Assembly: GCF_028280385.1 (NCBI RefSeq)
Contig: NZ_JANQLX010000015.1
Location: 744,001 to 808,000 of the forward strand
DNA length: 64,000 nt
From: Allomuricauda sp.
Lineage (GTDB): Bacteria > Bacteroidota > Bacteroidia > Flavobacteriales > Flavobacteriaceae
Reading direction: 5' to 3'
Part shown: positions 51,162 through 59,264 of the stretch, one piece after another
Numbering within the stretch: position 1 is the stretch's first letter
Layout: every line of letters begins with the position of its first letter
Position numbers and translations under genes: made by a program
Notes under the pieces: model-generated
Seen by the model: the letters and a program-made list of their open reading frames with translations, nothing else
The model's database searches: none
What the model was told of the DNA's origin: nothing

Positions 51162-52067
51162 TTGTTGGTTCCCAATCAAAAAGTTGATTTGCCATTTTTA
51201 AAAGATAGTGGTGTGACTCTTTACATGAAAAGGGAGGACACCATTCACCCTTATATTTCTGGGAATAAATACCGAAAACTCAAATACAGTCTTATTGAAG
51301 CAAAACAGCAGGGACATGACACCTTGCTCACTTTTGGCGGGGCATTTTCCAATCATATAGCAGCTACGGCTTATGCTGGAAAGGAAGCTGGATTGAAAAC
51401 CATCGGGGTTATACGTGGGGAGGAGTTGGAGGAGGGGTGGCAAGCTAATCCAACTTTACAACTGGCTTCCGAACATGGAATGCAATTTCATTTTGTTTCG
51501 CGAAGTGATTATCGGACTAAAGGAACAGATTTGTTTCTTGATAAACTGAAGATGACTTTTGGCAAATTTTATCTACTGCCCGAAGGTGGCACCAACGATT
51601 TGGCCATCAAAGGTTGTGAAGAAATTTTGACGGAAGAGGATAACAAGTTCGATTTTGTTTGTTGTGCTGCGGGTACGGGTGGAACCATTGCCGGAATTAT
51701 CAACTCGGCTCAACCACACCAAAAGGTATTGGGTTTTCCGGCACTAAAAGGCGACTTTTTGCAAGATGAAATTCGGAAATGGTCCGATGGTGGTGATTGG
51801 GATTTGATCCAGGATTACCATTTTGGTGGATATGCGAAAATCAATAGGGAATTGGTGGACTTTATCAACAATTTTAAAAAGAAAACAGGTATTCCATTAG
51901 ATCCTGTTTACACAGGAAAGATGCTTTTTGGTATTTTTGACCTGACTAAAAAGGGTTTTTTTAAGCCTGGCAACCAAATTTTGGCCATCCACACAGGAGG
52001 ATTGCAAGGAATTAAAGGCATGAACCAAGTACTGAAACAAAAGAATTTACCGTTATTGGATTTATGA
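51162..52067 (+). CDS. 1-aminocyclopropane-1-carboxylate deaminase / D-cysteine desulfhydrase family PLP enzyme
   Basis: A fold-II PLP enzyme of 301 residues. Signature: MKREDTIHPYISGNKYRKLKY with the PLP lysine at K36, GGAFSNHIAATAYAG, and AAGTGGTIAGII near residue 170 for phosphate binding. Which of the two activities it has cannot be read from sequence; D-cysteine desulfhydrase is the commoner role outside rhizosphere bacteria. The start is TTG (51162 or 51165): an in-frame stop at 51150 excludes anything longer and the next ATG is inside a conserved block. The next gene overlaps by 4 bp (ATGA). Confidence 0.9.
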   Translation: MLVPNQKVDLPFLKDSGVTLYMKREDTIHPYISGNKYRKLKYSLIEAKQQGHDTLLTFGGAFSNHIAATAYAGKEAGLKTIGVIRGEELEEGWQANPTLQLASEHGMQFHFVSRSDYRTKGTDLFLDKLKMTFGKFYLLPEGGTNDLAIKGCEEILTEEDNKFDFVCCAAGTGGTIAGIINSAQPHQKVLGFPALKGDFLQDEIRKWSDGGDWDLIQDYHFGGYAKINRELVDFINNFKKKTGIPLDPVYTGKMLFGIFDLTKKGFFKPGNQILAIHTGGLQGIKGMNQVLKQKNLPLLDL

Positions 52068-52921
52068 TCAGGAGAATTGGATATGTTGTGGTACTCGCTG
52101 TGTTACTAACAGGTTGTAAGTCCAAAAAGCGAACGGTTACACGTCAGTCTAAACCCGTAGTGGAGACCACTAGCAATACGCCAAGAAACCCTAACCGGGA
52201 TTTGCCCAAGGATGGACCTAAAGAGTCCGAACTGTATCCAATGCCTGCCAACCCAGGCCGATTTGTTAAATTCCCGATTGCAAGTACCCAGGAATATATT
52301 GAGACTTTTGCGGAAATCGCCCAATACGAAATGCGTGCTTTTGGCATTCCAGCCAGCATAACCTTGGCACAGGGCATTTTGGAAAGTGGTTCGGGCAAAG
52401 GGGAGTTGACCAGAAAAACCAATAACCATTTCGGAATCAAATGCCATACGGGATGGGACGGTGAGTTTGATTTTCATGATGATGATGCCAAAGGGGAGTG
52501 CTTTCGAAAGTACAATCATCCCATGTATTCCTTTCGGGATCATAGCATTTTCCTTTCGTCACGTTCGAGATATGCTTTTCTCTTTAATTACCGACGTGAT
52601 GATTATAAAAAATGGGCTTATGGACTGAGGCAAGCAGGCTATGCAACGGATCGCAAATACCCTCAAAAGCTGATAGCCTTGATAGAGCGCTATGATCTGG
52701 ACCAATATGATGATGAAGTAGTCCGAGGAGGTTTGGACACCGTGCGGGCTCCAAAAAAATATGATGTGTTCACCCATGTGGTGGAAAAAGGGGATACACT
52801 TTATGGCATCTCCAGAAAATATACCATTTCGGTGGATGAGTTAAAACGACTCAACAATCTGAGCAGTAATACCATTTCCATTGGGCAGGTGCTCAATATC
52901 AGAAAAGAAAGAACAAAGTAA
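52064..52921 (+). CDS. Glucosaminidase (GH73-type) LysM lipoprotein
   Basis: Peptidoglycan hydrolase that cuts after N-acetylglucosamine. The 285-residue protein has an N-terminal lipoprotein signal (MIRRIGYVVVLAVLLTGC, Cys 18), a proline-rich linker, the glucosaminidase domain (about 75-205; catalytic Glu in GILESGSGKGEL, NNHFGIKCH) and one LysM domain (about 237-280; VVEKGDTLYGISRKYTISVDELKRLNN) for wall binding. ATGA overlap with the upstream PLP enzyme gene. Confidence 0.95.
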   Translation: MIRRIGYVVVLAVLLTGCKSKKRTVTRQSKPVVETTSNTPRNPNRDLPKDGPKESELYPMPANPGRFVKFPIASTQEYIETFAEIAQYEMRAFGIPASITLAQGILESGSGKGELTRKTNNHFGIKCHTGWDGEFDFHDDDAKGECFRKYNHPMYSFRDHSIFLSSRSRYAFLFNYRRDDYKKWAYGLRQAGYATDRKYPQKLIALIERYDLDQYDDEVVRGGLDTVRAPKKYDVFTHVVEKGDTLYGISRKYTISVDELKRLNNLSSNTISIGQVLNIRKERTK

Positions 52922-52975
52922 ACCGTCAGTTCGAGTGTTTCCGACTTTGTCGGAAGTGTATCGAGAACTGCGGTT
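52921..52975. repeat. Nested intergenic palindrome (CAGTTCGAGTG family)
   Basis: Outer arms AACCG-T-CAGTTC-GA-GTG and GTGTATC-GA-GAACTG-CGGTT enclose an inner hairpin TTCCGAC-TTT-GTCGGAA. This looks like a dispersed repetitive element known to recur in flavobacterial intergenic regions (recollection). It begins at the last base of the upstream stop codon and lies 18 bp before hemL, and could also act as a terminator-like structure. Confidence 0.75.
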
Positions 52976-52993
52976 AGGAATACAGAACACTAC

Positions 52994-54271
52994 ATGCTAT
53001 ACCAACGAAGCAGCGCCTTGTTTGCGGAGGCCAAAAAATACATTCCCGGTGGGGTAAATTCCCCGGTCCGAGCTTTTAAAGCCGTAGGTGGAGACCCTAT
53101 TTTTGTTAAAGAGGCAAAAGGCGCCTATCTCTACGATGAAGACGGGAACCAGCTAATCGATTACATAGCCTCCTGGGGGCCATTGATTTTGGGTCATGCC
53201 CATGAACCCGTAATCAACGCGGTGATTGAAAAAGCCAAAAAAGGAACTTCTTTTGGAATGCCTACCGAAATTGAGACCGAACTGGCCCAACTGGCCGTTT
53301 CCATGGTGCCCAATATCGACAAGATTCGTTTTGTGAACAGCGGCACAGAGGCTTGTATGAGCGCGGTACGGCTGGCGCGAGGGTACACCGGAAAGGACAA
53401 GATTATCAAATTCGCGGGCTGCTACCACGGCCATTCCGATTCTTTTTTGATCCAGGCGGGAAGTGGGGCTGTGACTTTTGGTAGCCCAAATAGTCCAGGA
53501 GTGACGCAAGGAACTGCCAAGGACACCTTACTGGCCAATTATAACGATTTGGAAGGGGTGAAAGCCCTTGCCGAAGCCAATAAAGGTGGGATTGCTGCGA
53601 TTATTTTGGAACCTGTAGCAGGGAATATGGGTTGTATTATTCCTACAGACGAATTTATCCATGGCCTTCGTGAGTTGTGCACTCAAGAGGGTATTTTGTT
53701 GTTATTTGATGAGGTGATGACAGGCTTCCGATTGGGCAAAGGTGGAGCACAGGAAGCGTTGGGCATTGATGCCGATATTGTAATGTTCGGAAAAGTAATT
53801 GGGGGCGGATTGCCTGTGGGTGCTTTTGCAGCTAGGGCCGAAATCATGTCGCATTTAGCTCCCGAAGGACCTGTTTATCAGGCTGGAACCTTAAGCGGAA
53901 ATCCCTTGGCCATGAGCGCTGGATTAGCCATGCTCACTGAGCTCAATAATAAACCTGAAGTGTTCAACAGTCTAGCCGAAAAAACGGAGTATTTGCATAA
54001 AGGCATTGCCGAAGTGTTGACTGAAAAAGGAGTGACGCACCAAATCAACCGATATGGTAGTATGATCTCGGTGCATTTCTGCGAAGACCCGGTAGTGGAT
54101 TTTGCTTCTTCGGCCAAAGGCAATAACGAAATGTTCAAAAAATACTTCCATGGCATGTTGAAGCAGGGCTTATACCTCCCACCTTCGGCATTTGAGAGCT
54201 ACTTCCTAAATGATGCCCTGTCCTATTCAGATTTGGACAAGACCATCGAGGCGGTGAAAACTGTATTTTAG
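52994..54271 (+). CDS. hemL: Glutamate-1-semialdehyde 2,1-aminomutase
   Basis: Makes 5-aminolevulinate for tetrapyrrole (heme) synthesis by the C5 pathway. The 425-residue class-III PLP enzyme starts [28 protein letters not shown], has [32 protein letters not shown] and the PLP lysine K267 in [16 protein letters not shown]. Length and ends are typical. It is a single gene with no partner heme genes here. Confidence 0.97.
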   Translation: MLYQRSSALFAEAKKYIPGGVNSPVRAFKAVGGDPIFVKEAKGAYLYDEDGNQLIDYIASWGPLILGHAHEPVINAVIEKAKKGTSFGMPTEIETELAQLAVSMVPNIDKIRFVNSGTEACMSAVRLARGYTGKDKIIKFAGCYHGHSDSFLIQAGSGAVTFGSPNSPGVTQGTAKDTLLANYNDLEGVKALAEANKGGIAAIILEPVAGNMGCIIPTDEFIHGLRELCTQEGILLLFDEVMTGFRLGKGGAQEALGIDADIVMFGKVIGGGLPVGAFAARAEIMSHLAPEGPVYQAGTLSGNPLAMSAGLAMLTELNNKPEVFNSLAEKTEYLHKGIAEVLTEKGVTHQINRYGSMISVHFCEDPVVDFASSAKGNNEMFKKYFHGMLKQGLYLPPSAFESYFLNDALSYSDLDKTIEAVKTVF

Positions 54272-54351
54272 TTTTCAACCTTGCCGATTTTTTGCGAAAT
54301 CACCTTTCCGCAACAGGGAAAAGAGCAATTATGGTCTTGACAAGAAACTTC

Positions 54352-54389
54352 CTTCCCTTTAAGGGAAGGTGTCCGAAGGACGGAAGGGT
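54352..54389 (-). repeat. Two-hairpin palindromic repeat, left copy
   Basis: Reading the minus strand: ACCCTTCCG, central palindrome TCCTTCGGA, CACCTTCCC, then hairpin TTAAAGGGAAG. It is the inverted counterpart of the copy at 54820-54862. Confidence 0.8.
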
Positions 54390-54411
54390 CAAAATATTAA
54401 ACTACTTGCTA

Positions 54412-54765
54412 CTATCCAAAACGCTCCCGAATCTCCTGTAGCACCGAAGCCAAATTCTCAAACACCATCCTATTTTCAAACCGAAGCACGGTGAGACCAA
54501 GACCTTCTAGATGTTGGGTACGGAAATAATCTTTTTCTTGGGCCACAGCATTAAAATGCACCTGTCCGTCCAGTTCAATGATCAGTTTTTCAGAAGCGCA
54601 ATAGAAATCCACAATAAAATTATCAATGCTGTGCTGTCTTCTGAACTTTCTTCCATCCAGTTGTTTGCGTTGCAGTTTGGTCCAAAGAAAAGCCTCAGCT
54701 GGAGTCAGGTTTTTGCGTAGGTCTTTCCGATACTGTTTTAGTATACGTTTGTTATGTCGCCTCAT
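54412..54765 (-). CDS. DUF559 domain endonuclease-like protein
   Basis: A 117-residue protein of the DUF559 family, a restriction-endonuclease-like (Vsr/MutH-like) fold. It shows LRKNLTPAEAFLWTKLQRKQLDGRKFRRQHSI, then DNFIVDFYCASEKLIIELDGQVHF; the Asp in FIVDF and the Glu and Asp in IIELDGQ fit the catalytic D-(x)n-E-x-D pattern of this fold. The C-terminus FENRMVFENLASVLQEIRERF is the usual end. Length is complete. It lies alone between inverted palindromic repeats, and gene-free copies of the same repeat lie 4.3 kb away. Confidence 0.92.
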   Translation of the reverse strand: MRRHNKRILKQYRKDLRKNLTPAEAFLWTKLQRKQLDGRKFRRQHSIDNFIVDFYCASEKLIIELDGQVHFNAVAQEKDYFRTQHLEGLGLTVLRFENRMVFENLASVLQEIRERFG

Positions 54766-54819
54766 TGGGTGTTGTAAGACTTGGTTGGGGTAAGGTAGGT
54801 AAAATAATATTTAGCTAAA

Positions 54820-54862
54820 ACCCCTCCGTCCTTCGGACACCTCCCCTCCTACGATGGGAGGA
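54820..54862 (+). repeat. Two-hairpin palindromic repeat, right copy
   Basis: ACCCCTCCG, central palindrome TCCTTCGGA, CACCTCCCC, then hairpin CCTCC-TACGAT-GGGAGG. Followed by a T-run (54864-54872), so it could also terminate transcription. Confidence 0.8.
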
Positions 54863-54895
54863 GATTTTTTTTAGAGTTTAGGACATATGTAAATA

Positions 54896-55900
54896 CTAAA
54901 CCTCCTTCATGATTATCTCCTTGCTCAAGATCATGCCGGTTAATGTGCCTTGGTAAACCGCATTGGAAACCGTCCGCATGCGGGTGACATTGTCCCCGCA
55001 GGCATAGACGCCATCCACGGTGGTTTTTTGCATCCCATCCACTGTTATGTAGCCGTTCTCGTCAATTTCTGCTCCTAATGACACTGGGATGTCACAATGC
55101 TGTTCAAAAGGGATATGGGCATAGAGGGCGGTAATGACCGCAGAACTGCCATCCGAAAAACGTAGCTGTTTCAGATAGCCTTCCTCATGCTCCACTTTTT
55201 GGATTTCCTTTTCCACAACATTAATATTGAGATTATTGAGTTGCTGGATTTGTTCTGGGGATAAATTGGACTTGCCATTGGTATAAAGGGTGAGGTCTTT
55301 AGTCCAATTGGTCAGAAATTTGGCAAATTCAAAAGCTTCCTCCCCATGGGCCAATACTCCTGTTTTGACACCTCTAACCTCGTAACCATGGCAATAGGGA
55401 CAATGCAAAATTGAAATCCCCCAACAATCCGAAAAGCCTTCAATGGGGGGCATAATATCCTTGATGCCCGTGGCAAAGATTAGCTTTTTGGCCGTGAACC
55501 GCTCCACGGTAGAAGTAGTGATTTCAAAACCATCTGCAATCCTTCTACCTTCGGTGGCCAGGCCGTCAAAAAATTGAACGGTATTGTATTGTTCCACTTG
55601 ACTTCGGCCCAGTTGGGCTATCTCATGGGGAGGCACCCCGTCCTGGGTCAGAAAATTATGGGAATGAGGTGTCTGCTGGTTACAGGGTTTGCCACTGTCT
55701 ATAATCAATACTTTTTTCAGGGCCCTGCCCAGGGCCATGGCAGCGGAAAGGCCGGAGTAGCTTCCGCCCACTATAATAACATCAAAATGGTTCTTTTTCA
55801 TGGGATAATAGGTGCTAAAATTGAGGGGATGGAGCAGCATGCTGGAAGCCGTGACCGTCCCACTCGTATTTATAAATGTCCTTCGGCTTATGGGTCTCAT
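54896..55900 (-). CDS. NAD(P)/FAD-dependent oxidoreductase, thioredoxin-reductase-like, with Tat-like leader
   Basis: A flavoprotein of the thioredoxin reductase superfamily. Residues about 35-70 (HFDVIIVGGSYSGLSAAMALGR) bind FAD; the redox pair is CPYC in ILHCPYCHGYEVRG (about residues 170-173); a second FAD motif (VDGVYACGDNVTRM) lies near the C-terminus. Most relatives begin at what is here Met34 (55801). The 33-residue extension MRPISRRTFINTSGTVTASSM has the twin-arginine pattern SRRTFI, a weakly hydrophobic stretch and would direct export of the folded cofactor-loaded enzyme. If that extension is not used, the protein is a 301-residue cytosolic enzyme. Downstream of an AraC gene on the same strand (81-bp gap). 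Confidence 0.9.
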   Translation of the reverse strand: MRPISRRTFINTSGTVTASSMLLHPLNFSTYYPMKKNHFDVIIVGGSYSGLSAAMALGRALKKVLIIDSGKPCNQQTPHSHNFLTQDGVPPHEIAQLGRSQVEQYNTVQFFDGLATEGRRIADGFEITTSTVERFTAKKLIFATGIKDIMPPIEGFSDCWGISILHCPYCHGYEVRGVKTGVLAHGEEAFEFAKFLTNWTKDLTLYTNGKSNLSPEQIQQLNNLNINVVEKEIQKVEHEEGYLKQLRFSDGSSAVITALYAHIPFEQHCDIPVSLGAEIDENGYITVDGMQKTTVDGVYACGDNVTRMRTVSNAVYQGTLTGMILSKEIIMKEV

Positions 55901-55981
55901 GGCATGCTTTTACTAGTGCGGGAACAAAGGTAGGAGGCCTAAAGGGCTGGGGGATAGGACAAGTGCTGGCTTGAATAGGAC

Positions 55982-56845
55982 TTATGTAAAGTTTTGTCGG
56001 TAAGCCTCTGGAGATTGCCCAATCTGTTTCTTAAAGAAGCGGATAAAATAGGAAACGTCATCGTAGCCCAACTGATGGGCAATTTCCTTGACCTGGTTAC
56101 TGGTGGCCAGTAATCTCCGTTTGGATTCCAAGATTATTTGGTCGTTGATTACTTCACGGCAGGTCTTGCCCAATCCCGATTTGGTAATGGCATTGAGTTG
56201 GTAGGCGCTCAAGTGCAGCATTTCTGCATAGTCCGAAACCTTTTTATGGGCAGCCAGATGGGTTTCCAACAGCTCCAAAAAGGCCTCCAGTCGCTCACGG
56301 GGATAGAGGTCTGAGCCTTTAAGGTTGGGAACATTGGCCTGCTGCTGGCGTAAAAGCTCAATGAGGAAAATATCCAGTTGCGCCTTGATCATTTTTTCAT
56401 GGCCTGGGCGTTCTGCGGAAAACTCGTCCAAGATGGCATCCAAGGGTGCTGTCACATTTGCGTACGTAGGGGGATTGAAGGTATACAAGGTGGTGTTGCT
56501 GCAAGAGCGGAGCAGTAATCTGGAATCCATGCTGCAATTGTCAAAAAAGTCCGAGGTAAACTGTATGACAAAACCAGTGGAACCTGAATCCAGTTTCAAG
56601 TCGTGAACCTGCCCGGGCCGCATAAAGAACACGCGGTGGTTGCCCACGGGATAGGGAGCAAAATCGATATGATGTTGGCCAGAGCCATGCTCCAAGGCCA
56701 GGACAAAGTAAAAGTCGTGCCGATGCAGTTCCTGAACCATGGGAATTTTTTCCAGGAGTTGGGCAATATCCCTAATGATAAAATTCCCCAAAAGGTGGGG
56801 TTCCGTTTGGAAATGGTGCAGCCGTGCGATTGGAATTTCTTTCAT
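55982..56845 (-). CDS. AraC family transcriptional regulator
   Basis: A 287-residue regulator with an N-terminal cupin sensing domain (about 1-150; HRHDFYFVLALEHGSGQHHIDF and FFMRPGQVHDLKLD) and a C-terminal double helix-turn-helix (about 190-287; LSAYQLNAITKSGLGKTCREVI and KEIAHQLGYDDVSYFIRFFKKQIGQSPEAYRQ). ATG at 56845 chosen over the in-frame TTG at 56872. Probable regulator of the flavoprotein gene that follows on the same strand; divergent from the TetR gene with the TetR operator between them. Confidence 0.93.
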   Translation of the reverse strand: MKEIPIARLHHFQTEPHLLGNFIIRDIAQLLEKIPMVQELHRHDFYFVLALEHGSGQHHIDFAPYPVGNHRVFFMRPGQVHDLKLDSGSTGFVIQFTSDFFDNCSMDSRLLLRSCSNTTLYTFNPPTYANVTAPLDAILDEFSAERPGHEKMIKAQLDIFLIELLRQQQANVPNLKGSDLYPRERLEAFLELLETHLAAHKKVSDYAEMLHLSAYQLNAITKSGLGKTCREVINDQIILESKRRLLATSNQVKEIAHQLGYDDVSYFIRFFKKQIGQSPEAYRQNFT

Positions 56846-56952
56846 GTGATTACTCCTAACCCTATTTAGCAATATATAAAGCTAGTTTGTTATACCAATT
56901 TCTCCAAGGGGATTATATGAGTCAGTCAATTTCGTTAAAGTGTGTTAAATAA

Positions 56953-56970
56953 TTACCGAACGTTTGGTAA
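56953..56970. promoter_or_regulatory. TetR-type operator upstream of the TetR gene
   Basis: TTACCGAACGTTTGGTAA is an 18-bp near-perfect palindrome (one mismatched pair). The same core ACCGAACGTT-GGT occurs again at 57579-57596, in front of the hydrolase gene. The -33 TTTG (56963-56966) of the regulator's own promoter lies inside it, which fits autorepression. Confidence 0.85.
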
Positions 56971-56993
56971 AATTGAAAATGGTTGTACATTTG
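56963..56993 (+). promoter_or_regulatory. Promoter of the TetR gene
   Basis: TTTG (56963-56966), 19-nt spacer, TACATTTG (56986-56993): a full match to the Bacteroidetes TTTG / TAnnTTTG promoter. It ends 4 bp before the first ATG, so the message is nearly leaderless, or translation starts at the second ATG (57004). Confidence 0.75.
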
Positions 56994-56997
56994 CCTC

Positions 56998-57558
56998 ATG
57001 AGAATGGCAAAAGTATCAGATCGGGAAATTTTAAACGGGCTTATGTCCGTGTTTCGTTCCAAGGGCTATGATGGGGCCAGCCTAAACGAGTTGGCCGAGG
57101 CCACAGGTCTTAAAAAAGCCAGTCTTTACCACCGCTTTCCCGGAGGGAAAAAGGAAATGACGGATGCCGTGTTGGACTTTATGGAAGCCTGGATCAACGA
57201 AAAGGTCTATATGGTACTTTCCAACTCGGAGGTGCCACCACAGCGACGGCTAAAAGATGCCATCCACAATATTGGTCAGGTGTACGGCCATGGCACGAAG
57301 GTTTGCCTGTACCGCTCTTTGAGTATGGACACTGGCATGTCGCTCTTTGGTAACAAAATAGAAAAGGGGATTGGGCAGTGGTTGGAATCATTCAGCATTT
57401 TGGGTGAGGCTGTTGGTAAAGATGTGGAAACCGCCTTGAAAATGGCCAAACAAAGTTTCATTGAGGTGCAGGGAAGTTTGGTACTTTCAAAAGCTATGGG
57501 CAATACTGAACCCTTCGCGCAGGCCATCCAAAATATTGAAACAAGATATTCATCATAA
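56998..57558 (+). CDS. TetR family transcriptional repressor
   Basis: A 186-residue repressor (start MRMAKVSDREIL at 56998; MAKVSD at 57004 equally possible; the frame to 56983 begins with TTG inside the -7 box). The N-terminal helix-turn-helix (about 10-55; LNELAEATGLKKASLYHRFPGGKKEMTDAVL) is of the standard form, followed by an all-helical ligand domain with the LETAL-type C-terminal half (VGKDVETALKMAKQSFIEVQGSLVLSKAMG). Its two cognate-looking operators flank the gene, one over its own promoter and one before the alpha/beta hydrolase gene, so it probably represses both. Confidence 0.94.
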   Translation: MRMAKVSDREILNGLMSVFRSKGYDGASLNELAEATGLKKASLYHRFPGGKKEMTDAVLDFMEAWINEKVYMVLSNSEVPPQRRLKDAIHNIGQVYGHGTKVCLYRSLSMDTGMSLFGNKIEKGIGQWLESFSILGEAVGKDVETALKMAKQSFIEVQGSLVLSKAMGNTEPFAQAIQNIETRYSS

Positions 57559-57578
57559 AAAAAATTTAATCTTAAAAT

Positions 57579-57596
57579 TTACCGAACGTTCGGTAA
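57579..57596. promoter_or_regulatory. TetR-type operator before the alpha/beta hydrolase gene
   Basis: TTACCGAACGTTCGGTAA is a perfect 18-bp palindrome, 31 bp before the hydrolase ATG and 20 bp after the TetR stop. It matches the operator at 56953-56970 in 17 of 18 positions. No obvious TAnnTTTG box is visible in this gap, so whether the hydrolase has its own promoter is unclear. Confidence 0.85.
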
Positions 57597-57627
57597 TTTA
57601 ATTAAATCAACAATTAATATTAAAATC

Positions 57628-58587
57628 ATGAAAACAAGTAAATCAATTCTAGTTGTATTTGTAATGGCACTTTTTATGGCCACGAACCTTAACGGACAAC
57701 GAAATAAGTCCGGTGTAAACCCTTATCCAACCACTTTTCATACTGCCAAGGTGGCCGGTTTGGATATTTTTTATCGCGAAGCGGGATCCAAAGATGCCCC
57801 AACCCTTTTGTTGTTGCACGGATATCCCACTTCTTCGCACATGTTCCGAAACTTGATGCAGGATTTGTCCCAAGAATACCATTTGATAGCTCCGGATTAT
57901 CCTGGCTATGGACGCAGCTCCCAACCCCCAATGTCCGAGTTTGAGTATAGCTTTGACAATTTCGCGGAGATCGTGGACGAGTTGTTGGTGCAGCTTAAGG
58001 TAGACCGATACAGCCTGTATCTTATGGACTACGGTGCGCCAGTAGGGTATAGAATCTTTGAAAAACACCCTGAGAGAGTAGAGGCGTTTATCGTTCAAAA
58101 TGGAAATGCCTACAGGGAAGGATTAACGGACTTCTGGAACCCTTTGCGCAAGCTTTGGGCCGATAATTCTGACGCCAACAAAAAACCATTGGAAGCATTT
58201 CATCAGATAGGTGGTCTTAAATGGCAATACCTGCATGGGGTGCAGGATAGTACCAAGGTAAGCCCCGATAACTGGCACCATGACCTGCAACACTTGACCC
58301 GTCCAGAGAACAACGAAATCCAGCTGGCCTTGTTCTACGACTACCGCACCAATGTGGACCGCTACCCTGGATGGCAAAAACTCTTTAGGGAATACCAAGT
58401 GCCTACCTTAATCGTATGGGGAAAGAACGATATCATTTTTCCAGCTTCTGGTGCGCATCCCTACAAACGTGACCTTAAGAACGTGGAATTCCATTTGTTG
58501 AACACAGGACACTTTGCCCTAGAGGAAAAAGGGGATGAGATTGCTCAGTACATCAGCAACTTCCTAGCTAAAAACGAGATAAAATAA
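57628..58587 (+). CDS. Exported alpha/beta hydrolase (epoxide hydrolase / haloalkane dehalogenase-like)
   Basis: A 319-residue enzyme with Sec signal peptide (to about residue 24, ATNLNGQ). The fold is the Asp-nucleophile type: oxyanion HGYPTSSHMF, nucleophile D134 in LYLMDYGAPVGYR, acid D268 (VWGKNDIIFP) and base H295 (NTGHFALEE). An Asp nucleophile points to an epoxide hydrolase or dehalogenase-like reaction rather than an esterase. Regulated by the upstream TetR protein, as the perfect operator sits in its 5' gap; the substrate or product may be the TetR ligand. Confidence 0.92.
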   Translation: MKTSKSILVVFVMALFMATNLNGQRNKSGVNPYPTTFHTAKVAGLDIFYREAGSKDAPTLLLLHGYPTSSHMFRNLMQDLSQEYHLIAPDYPGYGRSSQPPMSEFEYSFDNFAEIVDELLVQLKVDRYSLYLMDYGAPVGYRIFEKHPERVEAFIVQNGNAYREGLTDFWNPLRKLWADNSDANKKPLEAFHQIGGLKWQYLHGVQDSTKVSPDNWHHDLQHLTRPENNEIQLALFYDYRTNVDRYPGWQKLFREYQVPTLIVWGKNDIIFPASGAHPYKRDLKNVEFHLLNTGHFALEEKGDEIAQYISNFLAKNEIK

Positions 58588-58593
58588 TGCAAT

Positions 58594-58660
58594 AACCCAC
58601 AATTAGGTGCACTGCCCGTGGCTCATTTTTTTCATGAGGTTGCGGGTAGTGTTTTGGGTT
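58594..58660 (+). terminator. Long hairpin after the hydrolase gene
   Basis: CACTGCCCG (58610-58618) pairs with CGGGTAGTG (58643-58651), inside it CTCAT with ATGAG, and outside it AACCC with GGGTT. TTTT follows the main stem. It is probably the terminator of the TetR-hydrolase unit. Confidence 0.5.
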
Positions 58661-58694
58661 TTCATCCGACTTAGGTTGGTATAAACTACACACT

Positions 58695-59111
58695 ATGGAA
58701 CAAGAAGTAAAGCAGCCGATTCCTCCATTTACCTTGGAGTCGGCCAAACAGAAAATACAATTGGCGGAAGATGCCTGGAACAGTCAAGATCCCGTAAAAG
58801 TTTCCAAAGCCTATACGGTGGACAGCGAGTGGCGGAATCGGTCGCAGTTCATTAATGGGCGGGAAGAAATCCAAGCGTTTTTGACGGACAAATGGGAAAA
58901 TGAATGCCAATACAAACTCAAAAAGGAGTATTGGGCGCATGGCGATGATCGTATTGCTGTCCGATTTGAGTACGAGTATCAAAACAAGGACGGACAATGG
59001 TTCCGTGCCTATGGCAATGAGAATTGGGAATTTGATGCAAATGGCCTGATGAAGAAGCGGTATGCAAGTATTAATGATGTGGCTATTGCGGAAGGGGATA
59101 GGCGATTGTGA
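58695..59111 (+). CDS. DUF1348 family NTF2-like protein
   Basis: A 138-residue cytoplasmic protein with the family blocks [46 protein letters not shown] and [24 protein letters not shown], ending in [15 protein letters not shown]2-like cone fold; small-molecule binding or unknown. It follows the TetR-regulated hydrolase but is separated by a long hairpin, so co-regulation is uncertain. Confidence 0.92.
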   Translation: MEQEVKQPIPPFTLESAKQKIQLAEDAWNSQDPVKVSKAYTVDSEWRNRSQFINGREEIQAFLTDKWENECQYKLKKEYWAHGDDRIAVRFEYEYQNKDGQWFRAYGNENWEFDANGLMKKRYASINDVAIAEGDRRL

Positions 59112-59118
59112 CCCACCA

Positions 59119-59163
59119 CCCCTCCGATTCCAACGAAGTTGGAATCACCTCCCCGAAATTGGG
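59119..59163 (+). repeat. Palindromic repeat, DUF559-associated family, copy a
   Basis: CCCCTCCG (59119-59126), central palindrome ATTCCAACGAAGTTGGAAT (59127-59145), CACCTCCCC (59146-59154), then a short GAAATTGGG arm. Same arms as the copies around the DUF559 gene with a different centre. Confidence 0.75.
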
Positions 59164-59190
59164 TTGTGTGATAATTGAAGGGCAAGATAG

Positions 59191-59231
59191 CCCCTCTGTC
59201 CTGCGGACATCTCCCCTATTCTGGGGAGAAG
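59191..59231 (+). repeat. Palindromic repeat, DUF559-associated family, copy b
   Basis: CCCCTCTG, centre TCCTGCGGA, CATCTCCCC, then hairpin TCTCCCC-TATTC-TGGGGAGA. Both hairpins are present. Confidence 0.75.
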
Positions 59232-59264
59232 CTTAGTATAAAAAGTATAATTACTTCCGCAAGA

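Larger units (their letters stand above)
54352..54862. mobile_element. Candidate element: DUF559 nuclease gene bracketed by inverted palindromic repeats
   Basis: The DUF559 gene at 54412-54765 is flanked by copies of one two-hairpin repeat in inverted orientation (left 54352-54389, right 54820-54862). Over a 27-base core the two copies match at about 25 positions. Both copies have the variable-centre core nearest the gene and the GGGGAGG-type hairpin outermost, giving a symmetric, roughly 510-bp unit. No target-site duplication is visible. Mobility is inference. Confidence 0.5.
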
